From contig JAFCMP010000152.1 in the NCBI GenBank assembly GCA_017506865.1, positions 1 through 64,000 on the forward strand: 64,000 nt of DNA, in the 5' to 3' direction. Each line of letters begins with the position of its first letter. Within the stretch, counting starts at the first letter, position 1. The position numbers and the translations under genes were made by a program. Under the pieces are notes generated by a model that was not told the origin of the DNA, ran no database searches, and worked only from the letters and a program-made list of their open reading frames with translations. This stretch comes from Tribonema minus. Its lineage: Eukaryota > Sar > Xanthophyceae > Tribonematales > Tribonemataceae. Shown piece by piece: positions 1-12,790 of the stretch.

Positions 1-34
1 TCCTACCAAGGCAGCAGACAACTGCAAGTGTGAT

Positions 35-2721
35 TCACCTTGGCGTGCTTTTCTGCCATCCTCTTTCGTGCGCAATGCACTGAGGGCAGGTAGTCTTGTG
101 CCGCATAAGTGTGTCCCAGTCTCCCTGGTTCACTCTGCAGCCAAGACACTTGAAGTTGCTCTGGGGCTTGGCTCCGCCGCCGCCATTATCGCCTGCAGAG
201 CTAGCCTTGCCCTGCGGCGCGCGGTCGCTGACTCCAAGCTGGCGACGCTCGTTAGCGCTCAGCCCCGCCAACACAGCGCGAACAGCCGAAAGCTTATTCT
301 TCTTTTTATAGCGATGGTCGTTACTGACCACGCTCCACCCATCCTTGGCAGGGCGCTTGCCTGTGTCAGAGTAGGGGGGGTTGAGATGTGTGCCGCGGCC
401 ATTGCAGACACAACATTTCGAGTCTCGCGCTCGTCAAAAGGCGCTGCCTGCCACTTCTGCTGGGCAGTTGCCACGACCTTGGAAAAGCGGTGTTCTTTAG
501 ATCCCAGGTCTCATACATGCCGTTTACTTCTTGACGGCAGCATAATGGCAGTTCATGAACGAACTTCATACAAACAATTTGCTGTTGTCCGCGCAGCCGG
601 CGTCGTGCGCGGCTGCAACTACCTCCCTGCCCCACACTTCGGGGCTGGTACCGGAGGTACGCGTGAGTTCATGATACTTTTGAAGTGCTATTTGCCTGGC
701 AGATGTGCTATCGTACGCTGCCGTAAGGCATTGCACCATCTGCTCATAAGACAAATCACTAAACGCACGAGTTTCTAGCATTCCCGTGCGCTCATTGGTG
801 ACTGCGCTGGTCAGATCAGCGTACTGACTCTTGGTCAGACTCTGCAACAGCGCTTCTGAGTAGGCCGACTTGGGCACGCCACGCGTGTCGCAGCTACGCT
901 CAAAAGCTCTAATGGAAGCTTCAAGCCTGCCTACTTGCGTTACAATGACGACGCCAGTGCCGCCGAAACCCCTCAAGTCAACTTTGGGTTTCCGCGCCGT
1001 CATGGCAACTGAGGAGTACGAGGGTTCTACTGCCCCCGCAGTCCTAATGCTCTCACCTAGAGCCGATGCGCTGGTGGCTACGCCGGCCACTGCGCCATCT
1101 TCACGCGGACTCGCAGCTGCGCCGGCTGCGTCGTCGTCCGACGTGTCGGAGTGCCCGTCAGTGTTGAGGAACGGGTGCGTCACCAGGCTGCGCGGGTAAG
1201 TGTCCGCAGCTAGGCGCGCCTCCTCGGTGACCAGAGGCGTGTTCTCGAACTCCCTTAGCATTCGCCAGAGTTCCGCCTCCTCACCGTCGCCTGTGCGAAG
1301 GCGAAGCGATGCCAACTATTGGACCGCTTACGGTGTTTACCTATGGTCAGCAGCTCGCCGAACTGGCTAGCTTTGAAGTCATGACCACGTTTTTCCAGAA
1401 GTGCAACATTATGCTTGCGCACCTCTTCGGCCTGCTCCGCAGCGAACGTCCGCGCCATCGGCAGCAGTGAGTTCTTCACCATGTTCTTGCTCTCACTAGG
1501 AGCTCTGGTGACGCGAAGCTGGAGCTCGCCAAGGCGTTCGTAAAGGGCACGCTCGTGAATTTCGGCGAACGTTGCAGCCGTTTTGGCGGCCTTGGCAGCT
1601 CGCTGATGTGCCTCGACGCGAGCTTCGATGCCCTCACGCCACTGGTCATAAGCCTCATCTGTGCCCTCAGGATCAAAGGGCACACCACCCTCATCACCAG
1701 ATGACTCAGAAGACTCGAGCAGTTGCCTAACTGCCCTCCGTCGCTCTGCCGCTTGTTGCTCAACTGGCTTTCGCGGTATGACGGGCGCGCTACGTGGCAC
1801 AACTGGCGCACTTTGCACGACTGGCACGCTACGTGGCACAACTGGCACACGCCGCGCCTTACCACTTGCACCCCGACGCGGCTGCGTCACAGGCGATTTA
1901 TCTGAGGCTTCAGGGGCCCTCGCTGGTGCAGTATAGTATGTGGGAGCCACTAGCCTAGCTGATGGCTTGGAGCTCTGAGGCGTCGGAGCCGCCGGTGCTA
2001 CTTCAGGCGCCGCAACTGGGACCCGTGCACCGCGCGTAACCGACGTCTTGGCCGGCTGACTGCGCGCGACCTTAGGTGGGGCCACCGCGGGCGCAACCAG
2101 TGCTGCAACTGGCACTGTGGACTTTGCAGGTGCTGGCGCCGCAGACTTCGCGGGCGCTGCCGGCACAGCTGGCGCGGCTACCGGCACAACTGGCGCGGTT
2201 GTTGCAGCTGCACGCGGTGTCTTGCGTGGGCTTTTCGTTGGTGCGAGTTTTTTCTCAACAGCTGCACGTGCAAAAGCTTCTTCGCCTTCTGCTACCTGGG
2301 CTTCGCTAAGCATAATGCCCATTGCTGCAAGCTGTTCTCTTTTCTGCCTCAAACGTAACTGCCTTGCCACTATGGCTTCGGCTTCTGAGCCGCCACCGCC
2401 GGGCTCGTCGCTGGACTCAGCGAAATTACGTATAAAAGGAGGTGCGGCACCAGTGACTACTGATTCTGTGGACCGTACCGAGGCAGACGTGTCGGGCGCG
2501 CTGGCACCGACCTGGCTGGGTTGTGCGGACGCTGCCGCGGGCCGGGGAGGGGGGCGTGACGGCTTGTCACCCGAGCTTGGTGCGGGGCGCGTAGCGGAGC
2601 GCTGACCGCCCTTGTTGCTCTTAGCAGCAGTGCTGCCAGCAGGCCTAGCACCGCCACTAACACCTCCGCTGCGGCTTGACCCACTCGTTGGCTTCTTGGA
2701 GCCATGGTCAGTCTTGACCAT
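35..2721 (-). mobile_element. Gag-like region of a probable LTR-type retroelement (fossil, partial)
   Basis: Read on the minus strand, this block starts near 2721 with a long Pro/Ala/Ser-rich, basic segment. A charged helical segment with an acidic patch (about 1300-1750) follows, then a capsid-like helical region (about 570-1250). A Cys/His finger of form C-x2-C-x12-H-x3-C-x2-C lies near 75-150. That order resembles the Gag part of Ty3- or Ty1-like elements. No reverse transcriptase, integrase or protease lies in the window, because the element would continue past its left edge, so the family is not resolved. The coding is not in one frame and looks broken, with roughly two interruptions, so it is an old copy. 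Terminal repeats cannot be identified because only one side is visible. It could instead be a low-complexity host gene with a zinc finger. Confidence 0.4.
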
Positions 2722-4485
2722 TTATGGTGTATCCTGCACACGATTCACGCGCATGAAGCTGAGTGCGACGACAAAACCATGATTTTAAATTGTCAGCGCA
2801 CGAGCCGTCTATGCCCCGCACGCCTCTGCACGAGGTCTGATGCTACTAGGGCACTCTGAACTGCAAGCCAGCCAGTTTGACATAGCAGTTGTACAGATCG
2901 ACCGCGTTGTCAATTCTGCAACACAATTGCGGCCGTACAATCATGAAGCAAAATTGCATCGCTTTGCTCTCAAGCTAGACTCCTCTCCCCCTTCTTTGCA
3001 AAAAGCTAGTCATATCAGCTTTAGAGCAAATTACTAAGGAAGAGCATGCGGTAGGGTTTTTATTCTAGTCATAGGCAACCGTTACAGCCAGAAAAGTGGC
3101 AGCGCATGCCCCTTTGTGCGTTTATTCTCGAGACTTCTCGAGTGCAACCACTTAACACTGTCTATGACAAGTCACTACCGTTTCTGTGACTTCTGATACA
3201 CAAGCTATCACGTGTCCCCCCTAAAGGATCTCCGCGCGTTCTCCCGGGAGACTCTGGTGCGTTCGTGACGTGATAGTGTACGGCGCGCAAGCTGGTGTAC
3301 ACAGCGCGCTACCGCACGGGTCTACCCTCGATGTCCTATATGGGTCCACGTGACCACGTTCATCAACCACAGATGAGCCGCAGAATAAGGCCAGCTAAAT
3401 GAAGTTGCATGTTCATTGCTGCTCAGACCCGTGCAGCACGCACTGCGTCGTTGACATTAAGGGGGCGGGTCACGACGTAGCGGTGCACCACTACGCCGCC
3501 CCGTCATAAGCGTTCTAGTGCAGGAACCTAGCGTGATTAACGTTTAACTCGCTTCCCACGGCTGTTCTTTACGTATTGCTTTACGTAATCTGGGTCCTCG
3601 AAAGGCTTTGACACGATTCGAGCAGTGATACATTGAACAGCGATCACCACGCTGCTGCCCTTGCGGGCGGGGTTAGCACGAGGTAAGGACTGTCTTCGGG
3701 TGCCAAATTGAAGCGGCTTACCTTGTGATGCTGTCATGAATGCAAACAAGCAAGCTGGAAGAGCAAAACAAGTAGACACGCTTCAGAGAACTCAAATGAA
3801 ATGTTATGCGAAAGGAAACGCGATGCGCTTACCGGATATTTTATTCTGCTGCTGAGAGACGGAAGGCTTGGGGCTGGACGATGGCTGGCACAGCAAGGTT
3901 CGGGCTTGCTGTTTGCAGGGGAGGTTCTGATGCTGTGCATACTACTTTGATGTGCCCTTTGGCATGTGACCCAACTAGTTGCACCTGCCTTCAACTAAGG
4001 TCAGGCCAGCTCTCAATCACATGTCAAGGTCTACACCGACTACACAGGTCTACTGAGACCTGTGCCAACCTGTGAGGTGTAACTGCCTGTAACTGTCTGA
4101 ATACACCCCCAAGCCGTATCATTGCGAGCGTCACGAATGCTCCAATCAAAGATAGCCATGCTGCTGTTGGGGATGCGGATGGACGCAAAATGGCAAGCAC
4201 TACGATTGGTCTGACAGTCAGTCAGCCTGGACTCTGGACGAAGCGCTCGAAGGGCGCACCGTTGCAGCTACATACACCAGAGACGTCGACACATTCAGCT
4301 GAGGAGAGTGTTGGAGATTAGGGTTAGGGTTATTTACATTTTCTAAAAGTGAGTGAACTCTCAAAGTTCGCCCGACGAATTCAGCGTGATTTTGAGCGAC
4401 CCTCCAGAGACCACAACGTATATCCTTTTGCATGAGGTGAGACCAGAGGCACTGTTAGCCTGCTGCCGTAGAGTCCTATTGCGTC
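2722..4485. other. Intergenic stretch without a recognised gene
   Basis: No convincing coding exon is seen. If the leftward element is an LTR element, its terminal repeat would lie at the left of this stretch, but the partner copy is outside the window. A small open frame at 3537-3779 (-) matches nothing I recognise. A short TTAGGG-type tract sits at about 4318-4333, about 150 bp upstream of the phosphatase start. The phosphatase promoter and 5' UTR should be in the last few hundred bases. Confidence 0.5.
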
Positions 4486-7400
4486 ATGCCTCCCGTGGAG
4501 CAGCCGGAGGGGCCCATGGAGACAGCTGCAGCAGCGCCGAAGGAAGCTACTGCCCAAAGTGCCTCGACCGCAGCAGCGCCTGCAGGCCCGACGCTCAGCG
4601 ACTACGAGGCCCTGAAGAGGGAGAATGCGGCGCTGCGCAGCGAGCTAACTCGCCTGCAGGAGGGCACCAAGCGCAAGCACAAGGTGGTTAAGACCACACT
4701 GGGCTCGAAGATGTCCCACCACGTCGTAAGCCATCAGGGCAAAATCAGCCGTCGACACATGCGAGGGACGGCGAGCAGCATGGCGTCCGCGGAGATACTG
4801 GCGGGCCTGTTCACTCCCCGAGAAACAGTACCCGAGAGGCTGCTGGAGCGGCTAGATGACCCCTCCTCTCATGTGGCGTACTTCAGGGGCAAGCAATTTG
4901 CCCTCGACCTGATGTCTCTATGCGAGCAAGGCCAGGAGCTCTTCGAGAAGGAGTCGCGGTGCCTGCACATCCAGTCCCCCTGTCACGTCTTCGGCGACAT
5001 CCACGGCAATCTCGACGACCTCCACTTCTTCGGGGAGAACGTCTGGTCCAAGGGCATACGCCTCACCCCAGGGCGCCTCCTCTTCCTAGGTGACTATGTC
5101 GACAGAGGCATGTTCTCACTGGAGTGCGTGGCGTACCTGCTCGCCATGAAAGTGCTGGCGCCGGCAAAGGTGTTTCTGCTGCGCGGTAATCACGAGCTCA
5201 GGGACGTCAACTCGTGGGAGGACTATTACGGGGAGGGCTCGTTCCTCACGCAATGCAAGGACCGATTCGGAGCGGAGAGGGGAGCCTATTTGTGGGAGGT
5301 GGTGAACCAGCTTTTTGACCGCCTGCCGCTTGCGGCGGTGATCGATCACGACATCTTCTGCATCCACGGTAAGCAGTCATCCTGAGACAACATTGTTGCA
5401 TTGTACATGCTTTTGAAACAAGGGATGTTTTCGTATAAAGTCTTAGGAGTGCCGATGTCGCAGCTGTAAGCCTCAGCTGACAGCTGGTGCACCTTGCCTG
5501 CACTGCGCGATGGTGCAACCGGCTTATCGTACCGCGGCACCGCATTTCACATGTCACCGTTTGGTGGCAGGCTGCGTTTTGAATGCTTTGAACAGTGCCT
5601 TGAAGAGCGTGCCATATTTCCGTGTCGCACACCTGTTCACTGCACCAACAAGCACCGCAGCGAATGGAGGCCGTGCTGTTCTTTGTCTCGTGACGCCTTT
5701 GCTAGTTGGCGCGTGTTGGCGCATCAGATCAAGCACCAGACACGGCCCTTCCAGCGCCAAAAAAAAAACAGGCAACTAAACCAAGCCATGCTGTCTCCAT
5801 TGCCATCCCATCCTGGAAACCCTAAATACCAGCTGACGACACATGTTCGAAGTGCACAAGCCTGTGTTCATCGCTACGTGCTGTGGAGTGCCTTGTGGTA
5901 AGTTCAAATCCCGACCACATCCCTCTGTTGAAGTTAGGTGCTACCGCGTGATGCGGCTCTCCTGGGCCACTGGCTCTCCTCTCGCTGCAACTCACGTTGC
6001 AACTCACTATAAAGCAACTTGCTATGAATTCATGCACGAAATGGCACATGCACACACAGCCTTCCCCGCCACACGAATCACTGCGCCTCCTCCCCCCCCA
6101 CCGCCGCTGCCGCCATCGCAGGGGGCATACCGCGGCCGCGCCCGGGCCTCGGCCAGATTGAGAGCATTCAGCGCGTGCCTGTCGCGGCAGCGGTGTCGCC
6201 GCCGTACCCGTGCGAAGACCCAGACTTGACTCGCGTCGCGTACGAGTGCCTGTGGTCGGACCCTGCGAAGGCGGCGGACGAGGCGCACATGGACGCACGC
6301 GGGTGAGTTCTGTGTATTCTTGAACTTGAAGTTTGTGTGTAGTCCTGAACGCTCAGCTCAGCCGGGGCAGTTGAGACGGGTCAGAGTGCATTCTTCAACA
6401 TGAGGTTCGTGTGCGTGAACCTGAACGCTCGGCCGCTGCAGTGGAGCTTGAGTGCCTTGAGTCTTGACCTGGAGAAGGGGGCAGCGACCTCCTGTGTCTT
6501 GCACCTCTACTTCAAGTGTGCGGATGTCACTACTTGAAGTTTACGACGGGGCGGCTCGCTGCAAGCACTTTTTTTTTTTGTAGACTCGCGACAACAAGTC
6601 CTTCTGTGCCTCGCAATGACGTCCCTGCTGCATGCAGCCTCACACTCATGTGTGTCAGGCAGCAGCGATCAGCAATGGCCGCGCAAGCGGCGCACATTTG
6701 GGAAGGCGCAAGGCTGGTAGGCAGTCAGTCGCTCTCGGCGCAATGCCCCATTCGCGCTGCGCCGTTGCTGAGGACTGCTGCTGAGTACGGCATGACACGC
6801 CGCTGCTGTAGCGATGCCAGCTTCCCCCGCTCGCACCGAAGCCGATTCGCTCGGTAGCCTTTGCTCAGCGCTTTGACTGCATGGGAAGGGCAGACTTCAT
6901 CAACTGCATACCCTCAGGCCCCCCTCCCCCTTGCCCGCCCCGCGCGCCACATACAGCGCTTACCGGTTCGGCAGCTATCCCCAGTAACTCGCCTGGATGA
7001 TAGCAGACGTGCTGCCTGCATACCCCCCCCCTCCCCCCCCTCACCACCACCACCACCACACACACGCACACACAGCTACGGCGCGAACCTGCCTTGCTGA
7101 CTAAATCCCCCCCCTCCCCCCCCCCCCCCACACACACACACACACACGCAGCTACGGTGCGAACCCCAGTGAATTACCCAAATGACAGCAGACTTGCTGA
7201 CTGCACCCCCTCCCCCCTTTCCCCCCCCACAAAGCTACGGCGCGAACCCGCGCGGCAGCACGGCTCAGTGCTTCGGCCGCGCCGCCGTCGAGGACTTCCT
7301 CGCGGAGCACGACATGTCCTACATCATCCGCGCGCACGAGAAGACGGCAGAGGGCATCACCGTGTCCAAGGGGGGGCGCGTGCTCACGGTGTTCTCCACG

Positions 7401-10092
7401 AGCAAGGACCACCACCTCGGGGATGGTGCCATGTCAGCGTGCCTGTTGGTGGACGACGCGCGCATCGAGGTCATCACCAAGGTGAGCGCTGCTGCTGGTG
7501 CTGAGCGTTGCTGTTGAAGTGTGTCAGTTGGCGCGTGCCTGCTGGTGGACGACGCGCGCATTGCGGTCAGGTGTTAGTTTGCGCATGTGTGCTGGTGGAC
7601 GACGTGCGTGTCGAGGTCATCACCAAGGTGAGCGCTGCTGCTGCTGCTGCTGCTGCTGTTACTGCACACTTGCACGAAGTGTAGTCATGTCAGGGCGAAC
7701 GGGCTGCTGCCGCCAGTGCTGCAATACTTCATGCACTAATACAGTGTTATACGTTGTTTATTGGGGTTCTTCACAGGACTCGCCCGCCGCGTCCATTTAG
7801 TGTTATTAAGTGATTTCTGTCTTCCACACTTTGCCGCACTGCGTCGCTTGCCCTCATTGCCACCGCACTGACATGCCTGCGTGCCGGCTCACGTGACGGC
7901 ATGTTGATCATCACCATGGGCTGAGCGCTGCTGCCTGCATCTTCTCAACAAAACAAGCTGTCAGTTGTGCAGTGACGCGCCTCTCGCTTTTCTGCGCTAA
8001 ATTGACGCTCTGGCGCGCCCACGCATCTAGAGCACGGACTTCAACAAAGCAGCGTCACTCTGCCTGCGCTTGTAACTGCCTGCGGCGCTTGGACTTCTTA
8101 TGACCCCTTTCCCCGCTGCGTACGTGTGCTATACACAGGGCCCACAAAAGTCTCTCTTCGTGTGCATACTCGCACACATCGCATACTTCAAGTATGAGAT
8201 CATAGACAGTTACCTGTTCGCTTAAGTCATTTCTGTATTTCACGAGCTCCAACTTTGCAGGACCCGGCGTACGTCTCGCGCACGGAGCGGCGGCGCCGCG
8301 AGCGCGCGGCGCTGGCAGCAGGCGGCAGCAGCGCCGCCGCCGCCGCTGCTGCAGGCCCCCCCGCCCCCATCTCCGGCAAGCTCTTCAGCTTCTCTGACGA
8401 CCACGTTTTCGTCGGCGGCGTCGCGCCTACGACCGTCGAGGAAGAGGTCGTATACTTCTCCGCGCCGCTGGCGGGCAGCGGCGGCGGCGGCGCGGCGGCG
8501 GACGACGGCGCTGCGGCGGCGGCAGCGCTCAACGGCAGCGGCGCCGCCGGCGCGACGCCCGCGATGGTCGTCGACAGCGACGACGATGACGACGAGGATG
8601 TAGTCGTCATAGGGGCGGCGGGGACGGGGGCGGGGGCGGGCGGCGCGCGCGCGCGCTGACGCTGGATTTGGACGACGCGCAGGCGCAGGCGGCGCCGCAG
8701 CGCGCGCACGGCGAGGGCGCGGTGCCGTCGCTGGACTCGCCGGCGAGCGCGATGGCGGCAGCAGCGGTGGCGGTGGCGGACAGCGGCGGCGGTGGCGGGG
8801 GGCTGAGCCGCCGCGACTCGCTGGATGTGGGGCTGTTCCGGCAGCTGCGCGCGCGGGCGCCGCAGGTGAGGGCGCGGCGCCTGTTGTTGTGGCAGTGCTC
8901 AGCCGTCGCTTTGTTGTTGATGTTGGGTTTCGGCTGCGTCCGGTGTGCGCCGTCTGTGAGCTTCAGCTGCGGAGATCGCAAACTTAAACTTTAAATAGAA
9001 TTTGAAGTTGTCTGTTGCGTCCGGGCCTTTGCGGTCCGGGGTGTGTACGGGGGGGGGGGGGGGGGCTCGGAGTCTTGAAGTTATGCGTGAGCGACAACAT
9101 CCCCTTGACATTGTGGACAGCCTCGGCAGCCCTCAGCTCGAGAGCATGTCATTGAGCATCACTGCCATGAACGTAACTGTAAATTTGGAAAAATTGAGTT
9201 GAAGAGCCAATAGTGATGGTCCAGGTTTGACACGCGATGCTCCAGAGTTGCACCTTGGCACTAGAAACTTTATTGCCACGTGTGGGTTGAAGTTCAATGA
9301 AGTCAACTGCCAGGCGGTGTTAGCCGCTGCAGCTCTGCATGGGGCAGATGAGAGCTTGCAGCGGATGCCCGTGCTGCATCTATTCAGAACACACTTGGCG
9401 TGGATTAGGGCTAGAGCGTCGGGGATAGGGTCAAGCTAATTTATTACAAGTGGCAAGAACGGCATGCGGTGTGCTACATGCTGGAGCAGCTGCGCCTCAC
9501 GCCATCACACCCCTAAAGCCCCCCCCTCCCCCCCCCCCTGCCCCCTCATACACACACCACGCCTCAGGTGGTGCTGCAGCCGAGCGCGGAGCAGCGCCGC
9601 GAGTTCCGCGAGGGCGGCGCGCTGCTGCCGCGCTCGCGCGCGTCGTCCGCCGCCGCGAGCGACAGCTACTCGAGCGACTCGGACTCCGACTCGGACGAGT
9701 CAGTCGGCGACGCCGACCTCCACGCCGACGACACCTTTGGCGACGATGCCGTGGACCTTATGGTCAGCGAGCGTTGGGGCGCCGCCGCCGCCGCGCACGC
9801 CCTCAGCGGCGGCGGCGGCGGCGGCGCGGCAGCGGCGGCGACGCCACTCGAGGGTGGCGGCGATGCGCACGCGGGCGGCGGCGGCCGCCACCGCGCGGCG
9901 TCGTCCGACAGCGAGGAGGAGGAGAAGAGCTGCGGCGGCGGCGGCGCGGCCAGCCACAGCGGCAGCGACAACGATGACGGCAGCGACGGCGACGGCGGCG
10001 TCAGCAAGCCGGCGGTGCGGCTCGGCGGCGGCGGCGGCGGCGGCGGCGCGGTGCGCGGCCGCGGACGCGAGCGCCCCGCTGTCGCGTTCTAG
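4486..10092 (+). CDS. PPP-family serine/threonine protein phosphatase with acidic/Gly-rich C-terminal tail
   Basis: Exons: 4486-5368, 6122-6302, 7235-7481, 8261-8599, 8683-8865 and 9568-10092, giving about 785 aa. The metallophosphoesterase fold has all metal and catalytic motifs: GDIHGN (170-175), GDYVDRG (202-208), RGNHE (233-237), HGGIPR (294-299, split by intron 1), LWSDP, and IIRAHE with His389. It should dephosphorylate Ser/Thr residues with a two-metal centre. Residues 37-60 form a short predicted coiled coil. The N-terminus is Ala-rich. The tail after about residue 440 is low complexity (Ala, Gly, and Asp/Ser runs) and ends in an Arg/Gly-rich segment. The wording around GDIHGN fits a protist PPP clade near PP1 rather than PP2A or calcineurin. 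The reading frame changes inside the fourth coding block. An 83-bp GT-AG intron (8600-8682) restores it exactly, but this would be far shorter than the other introns, so an indel or assembly error is an alternative. Confidence 0.85.
6955..7250 (+). repeat. Junction array at the phosphatase exon 3 acceptor
   Basis: Four direct copies, about 80 bp apart, of the intron 2 tail plus the start of exon 3. The acceptor and exon start (AGCTACGGCGCGAACC or close variants) occur at 7074, 7150 and 7233, with a decayed copy near 6970. Each copy carries its own C-rich or CA-rich tract. Only the last (exon start 7235) leads into open coding sequence. The CA repeats at 7040-7075 and 7129-7150 belong to the units. 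Confidence 0.8.
7420..7640 (+). repeat. Junction array at the phosphatase exon 3 donor
   Basis: The true exon end, coding [13 protein letters not shown] then GTGAGC, lies at 7441-7487. Two degraded copies of the same edge follow at about 7530-7577 and 7588-7637. The second keeps the whole exon edge and an intact GTGAGC donor, followed by a CTG microsatellite. Confidence 0.8.
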
Positions 10093-11692
10093 TGTAGCGG
10101 TTTGTCCCCCGGTAGTTCTGGTTTTGTGCGGCGATACAGATATGTGGATCGGGCGTCCCTGCTGCGCTCCCTCCGCTGAGCGCAGCGGATGAAAGCGGGA
10201 GAGGGGGGGGAGCGGTGTGGCAGCGGCAGCGGCAGCAGCGGCGGCGGCGGCGACGGCAGCGGCTGCGGCTGCGTGGGAAGTCCCGCCGCCGCCTCTGCCG
10301 CGCCCGTGTCGCACATGCACATTGGCGATTTAGACAGGAGCAGTGCAGCAGCAGCAGCAGCGGCAGCGCGCTCCGCCGTGCCGTGCGCAGAGCACCGAGC
10401 ACAGGGTGCCGCCGCCGCGCGCATGCGCAGCACCGGCGGCGGCAGCGGCCGCCGCTGCTCTCTCCGAGAGAGCGATTGGGAGAGCGTCATGCAGCGGTGT
10501 CGCAGCGCTGTCGCGCGAATGCCGCTGCGGGGCGGACGGCTCTCGTCTTGATAAGCCGCGCTCCGGGAATCTGTTTGCTACTGCGCGCGCGGGCGTTCGC
10601 CTCTCGGTAAGGGGGCGAGACCCGCGTGTGTGAGTTGGGGAGGGGGGGGGGGGGGGGGGGGAGGTGGCGGTTATGGGGTGAAGCACCACGCGTGCGCCAT
10701 GTGTAGATGTTCCCTTCATGGCGGTTCTGCCAGAGCGGTGATGACGCCGCCGCTGCGGCTGTTGCTGTCAGAGGGGCGGCGGCAGCGGTGCGGCTCCATG
10801 TGCGCGCCACTGAGTGCCGCTGTCGTTTGAGCGCTGCTATTAGTGTTACGAAAAATGCGCGGGGACGGTGTGACGTCCCAACCGCAGACAGTTTAGGTGC
10901 CCCCGGAGAGAAGAGAGAGAGAGAGAAGTTGAAGTTCCTGAGTGGAGTGGTCCTCGGTAGTTGAAGTTCTGCCGCCTTGTGTATATGTTGTCTTGGGGGG
11001 GGGCGTGTTGCGCGTAACTGGTGTTGGCATGGCAAGGCCACACACACAAAACACACACTTCCTAACTTTTTAACTGCCAATGATAATGCTGCTTCTGCCG
11101 TGCGCGGCAGCACTGGCCACACTCTCGCGCCCTTGCGCCTTCAGACTTGCGCTGCGCTCTAGGTGGAAAGGCTGAACGGTATGCTAACAGCAGACCAACA
11201 GTGAATTCGCCACAGCAGGGTAAAAGTGTGCGCATTTCAAGGCCCTCAAGATGACTCAGGGGCGCATCTGCACGTTTTGATGCTCGTATGTGATTCACCA
11301 CATCTGCAACATCGTGCCAGTACTGCATGTGCATTTCATTGTTTGACCTTCAGTACGATGGCGCGGAAAAGCCCAAATGGTGTCATGCGTTATGTACCTA
11401 AATCTACATGTGTCTTGCGGAAACATCAAAGTGTTTCCATGCGCATCTATGATCACTTCTAATTGACTCGCGGCAATGCCCTTGCATTTGTCCCCGGGCC
11501 CCTCCCCTTTGCCTTTTAGCCCCAGGACTAGGATGGGTATGCTGAGGAGTATTATCTCCTAGCACAATCGCCAATCAGTCGGCTGTGTTGTGCTTCAGAT
11601 CACTGGACCTATGCTACCAGCAGGCTTCCTGTCCCTGGCTCCTACGCTCCTGACAGCGCCGTCACACACACCAGGCTACCTCAAAGAGGGCT

Positions 11693-11755
11693 AGGCTTAG
11701 GGTTAGGGTTATCCTAACCCTATAGCCTAAGGGTTGCCTAACCCTAACCCTAAGC
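11693..11755. repeat. Interstitial telomere-like fold-back (TTAGGG)n then (CCCTAA)n
   Basis: About three TTAGGG-type units run into CCCTAA-type units around an AT-rich centre, then a second CCCTAA run. The orientation TTAGGG to CCCTAA is that of a head-to-head telomere fusion, but the tract is very short. Confidence 0.85.
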
Positions 11756-12145
11756 CTGCGCACGCCCGGCTGCCCAGGCCGCCGCAGGTGCAGGCGCAGC
11801 TCCTCGGGCCGTCCACCACGAGACAGCAAAAAGTGCGCCAGGCATGCCTTGACAACATCGATCTCAAGGCGTCGAGCTGCGCAACCGTGATCCCCAGTGT
11901 CAGCTGGCTCGGACCTGCGTGTACAACATCAACATCAACATGAATTTTTCAAATTCCGAATCAACTGTTGGAGGTTAAGCCGTACACCAGCTTGAACGAC
12001 CACGGCAGCATGGCGAGCGTCACAACGACGTTCTGCTGCGCGGGGGTGGTCGCCGTGCCGGTTGACACAAGCTCCAGCACCTCAGTAGGCGCCTCCAAAT
12101 GCTGGTGCGCCAGCTGCGGCCGCTGATGAAGCTGGCGGTTCGGCG

Positions 12146-12790
12146 CAAAACGTGACTCGCGCCGCCAATAGGGCCAAGACTATGACGGACGTTCACGAAA
12201 GCGGTGTTGTTGCGGAGGCCGATCCCGGCAGGGCCATCGCAGATGTCACGAGGGCAGCTGTGCGTGTTGTTCCAGGAGGCATTTCAGAGGCGACCCTCCG
12301 TGCCGCGATTGCCTACGCGCTCGCACCGTTGCATGTTACCATCAGCAACATGAAAAATGCGGCCGAAGACTATGGAGTCTAGACATAGATAGCAGGCACG
12401 AACACACAGTTCAACAAGCGCTTCGACGCCAGGGGCGCGCGGTTTGACGCTTGGACGAGCGGCTGCAGAACGTCAAAGCGATGCTTGATGGCATCAGTGA
12501 CTGCATAGCCGGTCTGGAGCGGCAGCAGGTAATATCGAAGGGTTAGGATTAGTTTTAGGGCTAATTCCTAACCCTAAACCTAAAAAAAGTGGCTATTTCT
12601 AATCTATTTGAACCCTAATCCTGAAATGCCTCCTCGAACAACGTGCACTGCTGCGCGCGTGACATCTGCAACAGCCCTGCCAGCATCGGCCTCCGCATCA
12701 ACACCGCTGTCGTGAAGGTCTGGCATGGTCTTGGCAATTTTTGGGGCGGCTCGAGTCACGATTTGCGCCGAATTGCCAGCTTCATCGATG
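12146..12790. repeat. Diverged inverted-repeat pair with conserved open frame
   Basis: About 145 bp at 12146-12292 (+) recurs inverted at about 12640-12785 (-). The two copies translate to closely related peptides, for example TDVHESGVVAEADPGRAIAD and PDLHDSGVDAEADAGRAVAD. Both frames stay open through the repeat, so the copies may derive from a coding sequence. In the plus copy the frame continues with a helical stretch. A TTAGGG/CCCTAA fold-back sits between them at about 12541-12592. No family recognised. Confidence 0.7.

Noticed and set aside
5875-5925. tRNA-like T-arm (AAGTTCAAATCCCGACCAC)
   Set aside because: The possible stem leaves a loop of about 13 bases, and no matching D-arm, anticodon arm or acceptor stem was found.
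9568-10092. Separate gene for the acidic/Gly-rich plus-strand frame
   Set aside because: It lacks its own convincing start, is preceded by a good acceptor, and joins the phosphatase frame in phase 0.
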